A stretch of DNA of 43,203 nt, from assembly GCF_964259225.1 (NCBI RefSeq), contig NZ_CAXVKN010000007.1; one strand, 5' to 3'. The position numbers and the translations under genes were made by a program. Source of the stretch: Catenibacterium mitsuoka_A (GTDB lineage Bacteria; Bacillota_I; Bacilli_A; Erysipelotrichales; Coprobacillaceae). Of the stretch, positions 32,611-40,232 are shown one piece after another; the first letter of the stretch is position 1, and each line of letters starts with the position of its first letter. The notes beneath the pieces are model-generated. The model saw only the letters and a list, made by a program, of their open reading frames with translations. It did no database searches and was not told the origin of the DNA.

Positions 32611-33750
32611 ATGAAAAACGTTATTATAAATGGTAAAGTGATTTTAGAAGATTCTATTAAAGAATTAAATGTATTTTTTGAAAATGGAAAGATTACAGAA
32701 GTCAGTAACCGTGTACCTACTGATGAAACAGTAATAGATGCAAAGGGCTTATATGTTGCGCCTGGTATGATTGATGTACATACTCATGGACGTAATGGTA
32801 GCGATACAATGTATGCAACTTTCAAAGATTTAAATAATATTTCTGTATCAGAATTAAAGACTGGTGTTACTAGCTTTTTACCTACAACTATGACTATGCC
32901 AGCTGAAGATATTAAAAAGGCTATTGCAGCAGGCTATGATAATAAGGATAAGGTAGAAGGTGCTAAGATCTTAGGTATGCACCTAGAAGGACCTTTCTTT
33001 AGTGTGAAATATAAAGGTGCTCAGCCAGAAGAATGTATGATTGCACCTACTGTAGAAAACTACTTATCTTTTGCAGGTGAGCATCCTGATTTTGTAAAGA
33101 AGATTTCTTTAGCACCTGAAATTGAAGGTGCAGTAGATCTGATTAAATATTTAAGAGAACAGAACGTTGTTGTTTCTATGGGACATACTGATGCGACTTA
33201 TGAAGAAGCAGTGAAAGCTATTGAAGCAGGTGCTACTTCAGGTACTCATACTTATAATGCGATGACTCCTTTAAAACATAGAGAACCAGGAGTTGTAGGT
33301 GCTGTAATGCTTCATGATGAAGTATATGCAGAACTTATTCTTGATGGCATTCATGTATCATTCCCAGCAGCTAAGATTTTATCTAGGATGAAGGGTGCAG
33401 ATAAATTAATTTTAATTACGGACTCATTAGAGGCTGCTATGCTTCCAGATGGCACTTATGAATTAGGTAATCAGAAGGTTTATGTAAAGGATGGACAGGC
33501 GCGCTTGAAGTCAGGTAACCTTGCTGGTTCTACTGCAAACCTTAATCAGTGTGTAAGAAATGCTTATAAACATCTTGATTTGCCATTATACGAAGCTATT
33601 GGTTATGCGACTAAGAATCCTGCAGATCATCTAGGTTTAAAGGATTATGGACGTATTAAAGAAGGATGCGTAGCTGATATGATTCTTATTGATGATGAAA
33701 TCGATATTAAGAGAGTCATTTTAAATGGTGAAACTAAAATTGGAGGGTAG
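32611..33750 (+). CDS. nagA: N-acetylglucosamine-6-phosphate deacetylase
   Basis: NagA removes the acetyl group from GlcNAc-6-P, feeding amino-sugar catabolism and cell-wall recycling. This is an amidohydrolase-fold protein of 379 aa. The metal and substrate motifs are visible: GMIDVHTHGRNG, HLEGPFF (Glu ligand), GHTDATYEEA, GTHTYNAMTPLKHREPG and the catalytic Asp in LITDSLEAA (normally LVTDAM). A strong AAGGAGG precedes the start. nagB does not follow; a sugar-epimerase-like gene does. Confidence 0.96.
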   Translation: MKNVIINGKVILEDSIKELNVFFENGKITEVSNRVPTDETVIDAKGLYVAPGMIDVHTHGRNGSDTMYATFKDLNNISVSELKTGVTSFLPTTMTMPAEDIKKAIAAGYDNKDKVEGAKILGMHLEGPFFSVKYKGAQPEECMIAPTVENYLSFAGEHPDFVKKISLAPEIEGAVDLIKYLREQNVVVSMGHTDATYEEAVKAIEAGATSGTHTYNAMTPLKHREPGVVGAVMLHDEVYAELILDGIHVSFPAAKILSRMKGADKLILITDSLEAAMLPDGTYELGNQKVYVKDGQARLKSGNLAGSTANLNQCVRNAYKHLDLPLYEAIGYATKNPADHLGLKDYGRIKEGCVADMILIDDEIDIKRVILNGETKIGG

Positions 33751-33752
33751 AT

Positions 33753-34631
33753 ATGATTACAATTAAAAATGATTATTTAGAAGCACAATTTGATCCTAAA
33801 GGTGCTGAAATCTCAAAGCTTATTGGGATGCAGGATGGACTTAACTATATGTGGAAGCAGGATCCTTGTTTATGGGGACATAGTGCGCCTGTACTTTTCC
33901 CAATTGTAGGTGCATTAAAGAATGGAACATGTCGTATTGATGGTAAAGAATATCATATGAATCAGCATGGTTTCTCTAGAAATACTGAATATGAAGTATA
34001 TGAACATGATGATACACATGTAGTGTTCCATTTATCTTCTAGTGCTGAAATCAAGAAAATGTATCCTTATGAATTTGATTTATATGTGACTTATACATTA
34101 GTAGACAATACATTAAAAGCTGAATTTAGAGTAGAAAATCATAATGAAGATGTGATCTATTTCCAAATTGGTGGTCATCCAGCATTTGCCTGTCCATTTA
34201 TTGAAGGTGAAGATGCGAATGATTATTATATTGAATTTGAACAGAATGAAACAGTAAATCAGAAAATTATTGATGTAGAAAGAAAAGGCATGTCTCATGA
34301 AACAAAACGTTTATTTGATAATGAACGTCATTTCTTTGTACGTCAGGCTATGTTTGATAATGATGCAGTTGTAGTGCCTCATTTTAAATCTCGCTATGTT
34401 TCATTAAAGTCACTTACTAATAATAAGAGCTTAAACTTCTATATGAAGGGCTTTGATCATTTAGGACTTTGGACAAGCAAGCATGTGGGTGGTTTACTTG
34501 CTATTGAACCTTGGGTTGGACATACTGACTATGTTGACTTTGAAGTAGATTTTAAAGATAAGGAAAGTGCTGTAGCACTTAAGAAGGGTGAAACATTTAA
34601 TTGCGAATTTGCAGTTGAAATTTTCCAGTAA
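33753..34631 (+). CDS. Aldose 1-epimerase family protein (LacX/GalM-like)
   Basis: This 292-aa protein has the galactose-mutarotase beta-sandwich pattern: GHSAPVLFPIVGALKNG, MNQHGFSRNTEYEV, FQIGGHPAFACPF (conserved His) and GLWTSKHVGGLLAIEPWVGHTD. It belongs to the LacX-like branch of sugar mutarotase-like proteins, where the true substrate is often unknown. It starts 2 nt after nagA, so a role with amino-sugar phosphates is likely by context (inference). A strong terminator closes this two-gene operon. Confidence 0.88.
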   Translation: MITIKNDYLEAQFDPKGAEISKLIGMQDGLNYMWKQDPCLWGHSAPVLFPIVGALKNGTCRIDGKEYHMNQHGFSRNTEYEVYEHDDTHVVFHLSSSAEIKKMYPYEFDLYVTYTLVDNTLKAEFRVENHNEDVIYFQIGGHPAFACPFIEGEDANDYYIEFEQNETVNQKIIDVERKGMSHETKRLFDNERHFFVRQAMFDNDAVVVPHFKSRYVSLKSLTNNKSLNFYMKGFDHLGLWTSKHVGGLLAIEPWVGHTDYVDFEVDFKDKESAVALKKGETFNCEFAVEIFQ

Positions 34632-34659
34632 GAAGACAAGAAATTGTCTTCTTTTTTTA
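34631..34659 (+). terminator. Terminator after the epimerase-like gene
   Basis: AGAAGACAA, loop GAAA, TTGTCTTCT and T6-7. The stem starts at the last base of the stop codon. Confidence 0.9.
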
Positions 34660-34688
34660 TCATTGTATTTACGTTATATGGATGAGAA

Positions 34689-34697
34689 TGATATAAT
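34689..34697 (+). promoter_or_regulatory. Extended -10 promoter of the lipoprotein gene
   Basis: TGATATAAT (TG-n-TATAAT) 23 bp before the start codon. The -35 region (TTACGT) is poor, as is common with an extended -10. Confidence 0.6.
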
Positions 34698-34719
34698 TTT
34701 CAAATAGGAGGCAGTTTGT

Positions 34720-35211
34720 ATGAAAAAGTTGTTGGTGGTTTTGCTTTGTTTATTTATGACGGCATGTGGAACAAAGACAAAAGATTCAGATATTTCAGAT
34801 AGCATATTGAAAAAATATAAAGAAGATTTGTCATTTATCAAAAAAATTAAGAAATTTGATAATAATTCCGATAAAATGAATATAAAATTGTATTATACAG
34901 AAATAGATGAAGGCTATCGATATGAATTAGTCATTGATGAACCAAAAGAGAACATGTACAATATTAAGGCTATTTCATATAGTTCATCATGTTTAGATGA
35001 TTATCAGCCGACTATTGGATATTTTGATAAAGAAACTTATTCTATGGTTCCTGGAGTCGTTGATAAAAAGAAGAATATTTATAAGGGTATTTCTTTGTCA
35101 GGTAGGGTAAAGAAGAAAGACTCGCTTAAGGTTTTTGTTCATTATGATCAAGATGAATCAGATTCTGATGAAAGTTATAGCTATTGTTTTGAGGTGAAGA
35201 ATGAGAATTGA
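34720..35211 (+). CDS. Small lipoprotein of unknown function
   Basis: The 163-aa protein starts MKKLLVVLLCLFMTACGTK. This is a lipoprotein signal peptide with a lipobox ending in Cys16 (MTAC), followed by a charged, lysine/aspartate-rich linker and a small domain with beta-strand-like stretches. I recognise no domain. It has an AGGAGG ribosome-binding site and an extended -10 promoter. Its end overlaps the next gene by 11 nt, so an unrelated RNA-modification gene is translationally linked to it. It is likely anchored to the outer face of the membrane after lipidation. Confidence 0.85.
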   Translation: MKKLLVVLLCLFMTACGTKTKDSDISDSILKKYKEDLSFIKKIKKFDNNSDKMNIKLYYTEIDEGYRYELVIDEPKENMYNIKAISYSSSCLDDYQPTIGYFDKETYSMVPGVVDKKKNIYKGISLSGRVKKKDSLKVFVHYDQDESDSDESYSYCFEVKNEN

Positions 35212-35896
35212 TAAATTATTAGCACATTGTGGATATGGCTCAAGAAAAGATGTGAAGCAGCTTTTAAAGGATGGAGTTGTTGTTTCTAATGGTAAGAAGA
35301 TTAAATCATCAGGGGCTCATGTTGATCCTGAAAAAGACGAGATTTATGTAGATGGTGAAAAGATTGTTTATTCAAAGTATGTTTATTATATGTTGAATAA
35401 GCCAGATGGTTATGTGAGTGCAACAGAAGATAATCTTTATCCAACGGTTATTGATTTGATTAAAGAATATCATCCTGGACTATTCCCAGTAGGAAGACTT
35501 GATGTAGATACAGAAGGGCTCTTGCTTATCACTAATGATGGGCAGCTAGCACATCGTCTTCTTTCTCCTAGAACACATGTTCCAAAGACTTATTATGTTA
35601 AAGTGAAGGGAAGACTTGGAATAGGTGATATCAATGCATTTACTAAAGGTATTCCTTTAGAAGATTTCACATGTATGCCAGCTTTTTTGAATATTATTAA
35701 GAGCGATGAAATTAGTGAGTGTGAAGTGACCATTTATGAAGGCAAGTTTCATCAGGTTAAAAGAATGTTTCAAGCATGTGGTAAAGAGGTTGTTTATTTG
35801 AAACGTATCAGTATGGGAGAACTTAAACTTGATGAGAGTCTTAAATTAGGTCATTACAGACCACTTACAGATGAGGAAATTAATAGCATACTATAA
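35201..35896 (+). CDS. Pseudouridine synthase, RsuA/RluB family
   Basis: An N-terminal S4 RNA-binding domain (MRIDKLLAHCGYGSRKDVKQLLKDGVV) precedes the catalytic domain with the family signature GRLDVDTEGLLLITNDG, containing the nucleophilic Asp (about residue 104). KMFQACG-like KRMFQACGKEV near the C-terminus is also typical. At 231 aa it fits RsuA (16S U516) or the short RluB/YtzG type; I cannot choose by eye. The ribosome-binding site GAGGTGAAG lies inside the lipoprotein gene. Confidence 0.93.
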   Translation: MRIDKLLAHCGYGSRKDVKQLLKDGVVVSNGKKIKSSGAHVDPEKDEIYVDGEKIVYSKYVYYMLNKPDGYVSATEDNLYPTVIDLIKEYHPGLFPVGRLDVDTEGLLLITNDGQLAHRLLSPRTHVPKTYYVKVKGRLGIGDINAFTKGIPLEDFTCMPAFLNIIKSDEISECEVTIYEGKFHQVKRMFQACGKEVVYLKRISMGELKLDESLKLGHYRPLTDEEINSIL

Positions 35897-35903
35897 CGTT
35901 TTA

Positions 35904-35912
35904 TGATATAAT
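35904..35912 (+). promoter_or_regulatory. Extended -10 promoter of the trmB unit
   Basis: TGATATAAT, 20 bp before the trmB start. No good -35 box is seen. Confidence 0.5.
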
Positions 35913-35932
35913 AACAATGATATGGAGGTTTT

Positions 35933-36586
35933 ATGAGATTAAGAAATAATCCTGATGCGATGCCTTTTTTACAAGAGCATGCAGATTTAGTTTTTATTAA
36001 TCCACGTGACCACTTAGGTAAGTGGCATGAGGTATTCGGAAATAACAATCCTATTGCGATTGAAATCGGAATGGGAAAAGGTGATTTCATTATCGAAAAT
36101 GCGAGAAGAAATCCAAATATCAACTTTATTGGTATTGAAAAATATTCTACAGTTCTAACTATTGCGGTAAAGAAATTTTTAGAAATGGAAACTTTACCAA
36201 ATCTTCGCTTCATGAAGGAAGATGCAGCAGTATTAGGTGAAGTATTTGCGGAAGGTGAGATTGATACAGTTTATTTAAACTTCAGTGATCCTTGGCCTAA
36301 AAAGAGACATTCAAAGAGAAGATTGACTTATTCTTCATTCTTAGATGTTTATAAGAGTATTTTAAAGGATGAAGGTCATTTGATTTTTAAGACAGATAAC
36401 CGTCCATTCTTTGAATTCTCACTTGTTTCTATGAACAATTATGGAGTACGTTTCCATGATGTATGTTTAGATCTTCATCATAGTGAAGGATATGAAGATA
36501 ATGTGATGACTGAATATGAAAAGAAGTTCTCACCATTTGGCCCTATTTATAGAATCGATATTGATTTTGGTGATATGAATGGATAA
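35933..36586 (+). CDS. trmB: tRNA (guanine-N7-)-methyltransferase
   Basis: TrmB methylates G46 in the tRNA variable loop using S-adenosylmethionine. This 217-aa Rossmann-fold protein has the SAM loop AIEIGMGKGDFI (about residues 42-53), NFIGIEKYSTV, and the diagnostic NFSDPWPKKRHSKRRLTY (about 120-137). The ribosome-binding site is TGGAGG. The last 8 nt overlap the thioredoxin-like gene. Confidence 0.97.
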   Translation: MRLRNNPDAMPFLQEHADLVFINPRDHLGKWHEVFGNNNPIAIEIGMGKGDFIIENARRNPNINFIGIEKYSTVLTIAVKKFLEMETLPNLRFMKEDAAVLGEVFAEGEIDTVYLNFSDPWPKKRHSKRRLTYSSFLDVYKSILKDEGHLIFKTDNRPFFEFSLVSMNNYGVRFHDVCLDLHHSEGYEDNVMTEYEKKFSPFGPIYRIDIDFGDMNG

Positions 36587-36896
36587 GCTCATTCAATTGC
36601 ATTCTTTAGAAGAGTTTAAAGAAGCTATCCAGAATAAATGTATTATCGTATTTTCTACAGATTGGTGTCCAGATTGTCTTTATATGAAAACCTATATAGA
36701 ACATGTTGTTGAAAACAATCCAGCATATCAATTCTATTATGTGAATCGTGACGATATGCTTGATTTATGTATTGAATTAAATATCTTAGGTATTCCTTCT
36801 TTTATTGCATATGATAAGGGACAGGAACTAGGACGATTGGTATCGAAATTAAGAAAGACAGAGGAGGAAGTTCAGTCTTTCATTGATTCAATTTAA
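36579..36896 (+). CDS. Thioredoxin-like protein
   Basis: The 105-aa protein has one thioredoxin fold with the active-site motif STDWCPDCLYMKT (Cys-Pro-Asp-Cys, about 29-32) and the cis-proline region LGIPSFIAY. CPDC instead of CGPC suggests a specialised reductase or oxidant role. It has no signal peptide, so it is cytoplasmic. It overlaps trmB by 8 nt and is probably co-translated. Confidence 0.92.
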   Translation: MDKLIQLHSLEEFKEAIQNKCIIVFSTDWCPDCLYMKTYIEHVVENNPAYQFYYVNRDDMLDLCIELNILGIPSFIAYDKGQELGRLVSKLRKTEEEVQSFIDSI

Positions 36897-36917
36897 AAAA
36901 GAAAGTGTGGGTTGAAT

Positions 36918-37565
36918 ATGAAAATTACAGATTGGATTATGGGTAAAGATATGGATTTTGAAGATACTGTAAAGAAAGAGGAGCCACCACATGTGGATCC
37001 TGTGATTGAACAGCGTCGTAAAGAAAAGTTCAGTGAACCTATGATTTATAACGAAGAAAAAAAAGTTGAAGAACAAAAAGTCGAAGTAAAGGTTCCTGTA
37101 GTAAAGAAAAAAGAAGAACCTAAAAAGCCTAAAAAGCAAGAATATGTTATGAGTCAGATCATCTCTCCAATGAACGGAGTGCAGGAATCTAATAACCCTG
37201 TGCCACAAAAAAAGCCAGCAGTTAAGAAAAAAATAAAAAGACGTGAGGATGATGTGGTACCGGTATTAAGTCCTTTTTATGGTGCTCAAGGAATTGAGGA
37301 AGAAAAGCCTGTTGTGAAAAAGGCAAAGAAGGTAGAGAAAGTAGTCAAGAAGGAAAGCAGTGAAGTGATTGATTCTGTAGAAAACCGCTTGAAGAATTTA
37401 TCTACTTTAACACTTGAATCACAAGAAGACCTCAAAATTGTTGAAGAGAGAACTGGTAAGTTCAAACATGACATGGAAAATGAAGATCCTTTGATTGAAG
37501 AAATCAATGATGATATGAGCTATGATGAACTCATGAATCTTTATGAAAAGAAGTTTGAAGATTAA
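36918..37565 (+). CDS. Unknown lysine/glutamate-rich protein with repeated SP(M/F)xG motifs
   Basis: I do not recognise this 215-aa protein. It is highly charged and probably disordered in large parts (KKEEPKKPKKQE, KKAKKVEKVVKKESSE). It contains two copies of a short motif about 55 residues apart, QIISPMNGVQ and PVLSPFYGAQG, each preceded by hydrophobic residues in a charged linker. The C-terminus (residues about 145-215) is predicted helical and acidic, ending in SYDELMNLYEKKFED. There is no membrane segment. Such spaced linear motifs suggest docking to a partner. The ribosome-binding site is weak (GTGTGGG); a TTG 6 nt earlier is a possible start. Its stop codon overlaps the acpS start by 1 nt. 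Confidence 0.8.
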   Translation: MKITDWIMGKDMDFEDTVKKEEPPHVDPVIEQRRKEKFSEPMIYNEEKKVEEQKVEVKVPVVKKKEEPKKPKKQEYVMSQIISPMNGVQESNNPVPQKKPAVKKKIKRREDDVVPVLSPFYGAQGIEEEKPVVKKAKKVEKVVKKESSEVIDSVENRLKNLSTLTLESQEDLKIVEERTGKFKHDMENEDPLIEEINDDMSYDELMNLYEKKFED

Positions 37566-37888
37566 TGGGAATTGGTGTTGATATCGTTGAACTTTCTCGC
37601 TTAGATATTGAGAATGAAAGATTTGTCCGTCATATTTTGTCAGATGAAGAATATGAGATATTTCAATCATTTCCTACCGAAAAGCGTAAGAGAGAGTATC
37701 TAGGTGGTCGTTTTGCAGCCAAGGAAGCTTATCTGAAAGCAAATCACCTAGGTATTGGTGGTATTTCATTTCATGATATTGTCATTTTGAATCATGAAGA
37801 CGGAAGTCCTTATCTCAATGATGAGGATGCAGACATTTCTATTGCACATGATGGCGGCATTGCGATCGCTTTTGTAAATAAGAAATAA
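37565..37888 (+). CDS. acpS: Holo-[acyl-carrier-protein] synthase
   Basis: AcpS transfers 4'-phosphopantetheine from CoA to apo-ACP. GIGVDIVELSRLD at the N-terminus (metal-binding Asp) and GGRFAAKEAYLKA (about 48-60) are the two family motifs. At 107 aa it is slightly shorter than usual (115-125), with a short C-terminus (DISIAHDGGIAIAFV). Its ATG overlaps the TAA of the preceding gene, so it is translationally coupled to that unknown protein. Confidence 0.95.
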   Translation: MGIGVDIVELSRLDIENERFVRHILSDEEYEIFQSFPTEKRKREYLGGRFAAKEAYLKANHLGIGGISFHDIVILNHEDGSPYLNDEDADISIAHDGGIAIAFVNKK

Positions 37889-37950
37889 TTTTATTTAACC
37901 CGTATTCACCTTCTTCTTAAAACAAGTCTTTTGGAGGAGGTGATTTTTAT

Positions 37951-38298
37951 ATGTATAATCAAGTATTTCTTGTGGGTAGACTTGCTCAGATGCCTGATTA
38001 TGAAATTATCAATAATTATCGAAAGGATGCTTTAATCCATATTATGGTTTATCGTCCTTTTGATGAAGTGAAAGGATGTAGGGATTATGATTTGGTTCCT
38101 ATTATCTTATGGAGAGGTTTAGCGGAAATGATTAATGATACATGTCATGTTGGCAGTGTCATTGCAGTAAAAGGAAGATTAAATGATCTTGAAGACAAGC
38201 CCGATTATCAAGGATATCGTGTCATGTCTGTACGTGCAGAGTCTTTCGAGGTTCTTGATGAGAAGCTCAAAGAACTTCAGAAACCGCTGACTATGTAG
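37951..38298 (+). CDS. Single-stranded DNA-binding (SSB)-like OB-fold protein
   Basis: This 115-aa protein follows the SSB OB-fold pattern: MYNQVFLVGRLAQMPDYE, FDEVKGCRDYDLVPIILWRGLAEMI and GSVIAVKGRLND. It lacks the disordered linker and the acidic DDDIPF-type tail that housekeeping SSB uses to recruit partners; it ends in LKELQKPLTM. It is therefore likely a secondary SSB paralogue (PriB-like in size) rather than the main ssb, which normally sits between rpsF and rpsR. The ribosome-binding site GGAGGAGGTGA is very strong. It lies 18 bp before lepA. Confidence 0.87.
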   Translation: MYNQVFLVGRLAQMPDYEIINNYRKDALIHIMVYRPFDEVKGCRDYDLVPIILWRGLAEMINDTCHVGSVIAVKGRLNDLEDKPDYQGYRVMSVRAESFEVLDEKLKELQKPLTM

Positions 38299-38316
38299 AA
38301 ATAAGGAGGTTTATTT

Positions 38317-40122
38317 ATGGTTGATCAGTCACTTATTAGAAACTTTTCAATTATCGCACATATTGACCATGGTAAGAGTACCCTTGCCGATAGAATTTTA
38401 CAATTAACTGGCACAGTAGCTGATCGTGATATGAAGGATCAGTTACTTGATGATATGGAACTTGAAAGAGAGCGTGGTATTACAATCAAGTTAAATGCAG
38501 TATCTCTTTCATATACTGCAAAAGATGGTAAGACTTATCTTTTGCATCTTATTGATACACCGGGCCATGTTGATTTCTCTTATGAAGTATCACGTTCTCT
38601 TGCAGCCTGCGAAGGAGCTATTCTTGTAGTAGATGCGGCTCAGGGTGTAGAAGCACAGACTCTTGCGAATGTTTATCTTGCACTAGATAATAATTTAGAG
38701 ATTCTTCCTGTTATTAATAAAATTGATCTTCCTAGTGCAGATCCTGATAGGGTTGCAGAAGAAGTAGAAGATTTAATTGGTCTTCCTGCAGATGATGCAC
38801 CTCGTATTTCAGCTAAGACAGGCTTAAATGTTGACCAGGTACTAGAAGAAGTTGTAACTAAGATTCCTGCACCGAGTGGTGATATTAATAACCCTACACA
38901 GGCTTTAATTTTTGACTCTTTCTATGATGCATATAGAGGTGTCATTATTCTTGTATGTGTTAAGGAAGGTAAGATTAGAGTAGGGGATCACATTCATTTT
39001 ATGGCAAGTGATGCTGATTACGAAGTTGTAGAATGTGGTGTACATACGCCTCGTGAAGTGAAAAAGGATGAACTGGTAACAGGCGAAGTAGGATGGATTG
39101 CAGCAAGTATCAAGTCTATATCTGATGTTCATGTAGGTGATACAGTTACTACTTTAGAAAATAAAGCAGAAGAACCATTACCTGGATATAGACGTATGAA
39201 CCCAATGGTTTATTGTGGCCTTTATCCTATTGATAATGCTAAATATAAAGATTTACGTGAAGCACTTGAAAAGATTGCGTTAAGTGACTCTTCACTTGTT
39301 TATGAACCTGAAACATCTCAGGCTTTAGGATTTGGTTTCCGTTGTGGGTTCCTTGGATTATTACATATGGATGTTATTGAAGAAAGACTAGAAAGAGAAT
39401 TTGGTCTTGATTTAATTGCGACAGCACCATCTGTAATCTATAACGTTTATTTAAGTGATGGTTCTATGATTGAAATAGATAACCCAGCTTTATTGCCAGA
39501 TCCAACAACAATTACACGTATTGAAGAGCCTTATGTACGTACAGCAATTATGACACCTGATGAATTTATTGGTCCTATTATGGAATTATGTCAGAACAAG
39601 CGTGGAGAATATGTAGATATCGAATATCTTGATGATACAAGAAGAAATGTTATTTATTATATTCCACTATCAGAAATTGTTTATGATTTCTTTGATAAAT
39701 TAAAATCATGTACTCGTGGCTATGCTTCATTTGATTATGAATTACATGGCTATCGTGCAAGTAATTTAACAAAGATGGACATTCTTTTAAATGGGGAAGT
39801 AGTCGATGCATTATCTTCTATTGTTCATAAAGATTTTGCGTATGATCGAGGAAGAATTATTTGTGAAAAATTAAAGACTATTATTCCAAGACAGCAATTC
39901 GAGATTCCGGTTCAGGCAGCTATTCAGGGACGTGTTATTGCTCGTACTAATATTAAGGCAATTAGAAAGAATGTCCTTGCAAAGTGTTATGGTGGGGATA
40001 TTTCACGTAAGAAGAAACTTCTTGAAAAACAGAAAGAAGGTAAAAAGCGTATGAAGGCTGTAGGAAGTGTAGAAATTCCACAAGAAGCATTCATGGCTAT
40101 TTTATCTGTGGATGATGAATAG
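38317..40122 (+). CDS. lepA: Elongation factor 4 (LepA), ribosomal GTPase
   Basis: LepA/EF4 is a ribosome-associated GTPase implicated in back-translocation and initiation/biogenesis. At 601 aa it is standard. G1 is AHIDHGKST (about 13-21), G2 region RERGITIK, G3 DTPGHVDF and G4 NKIDLP. GFRCGFLGLLHMDVIEERLEREF and the C-terminal AKCYGGDISRKKKLLEKQKEGKKRMK are diagnostic for LepA over EF-G. The ribosome-binding site is AAGGAGG. A terminator starts at its stop codon. Confidence 0.98.
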   Translation: MVDQSLIRNFSIIAHIDHGKSTLADRILQLTGTVADRDMKDQLLDDMELERERGITIKLNAVSLSYTAKDGKTYLLHLIDTPGHVDFSYEVSRSLAACEGAILVVDAAQGVEAQTLANVYLALDNNLEILPVINKIDLPSADPDRVAEEVEDLIGLPADDAPRISAKTGLNVDQVLEEVVTKIPAPSGDINNPTQALIFDSFYDAYRGVIILVCVKEGKIRVGDHIHFMASDADYEVVECGVHTPREVKKDELVTGEVGWIAASIKSISDVHVGDTVTTLENKAEEPLPGYRRMNPMVYCGLYPIDNAKYKDLREALEKIALSDSSLVYEPETSQALGFGFRCGFLGLLHMDVIEERLEREFGLDLIATAPSVIYNVYLSDGSMIEIDNPALLPDPTTITRIEEPYVRTAIMTPDEFIGPIMELCQNKRGEYVDIEYLDDTRRNVIYYIPLSEIVYDFFDKLKSCTRGYASFDYELHGYRASNLTKMDILLNGEVVDALSSIVHKDFAYDRGRIICEKLKTIIPRQQFEIPVQAAIQGRVIARTNIKAIRKNVLAKCYGGDISRKKKLLEKQKEGKKRMKAVGSVEIPQEAFMAILSVDDE

Positions 40123-40153
40123 GCAGAGTTATTTCTGCCTTTCTTAGTTTTTT
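40121..40153 (+). terminator. Terminator after lepA
   Basis: AGGCAGA, loop GTTATT, TCTGCCT, then TTCTTAGTTTTTT (interrupted T-tract). Confidence 0.75.
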
Positions 40154-40178
40154 CACACATTTGATTTTCTCTAATTAA

Positions 40179-40207
40179 TTGAAATGAAAAGAATATACAT
40201 ATATAAT
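40179..40207 (+). promoter_or_regulatory. Promoter of the class B PBP gene
   Basis: TTGAAA (40179-40184), 17 bp, TATAAT (40202-40207). Confidence 0.78.
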
Positions 40208-40232
40208 ATGAGAGAAAAAAGGTGGGATTTGA

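Noticed and set aside
34113..34298. Minus-strand 61-codon ORF inside the epimerase-like gene
   Set aside because: Shadow frame within a clear + strand coding sequence.
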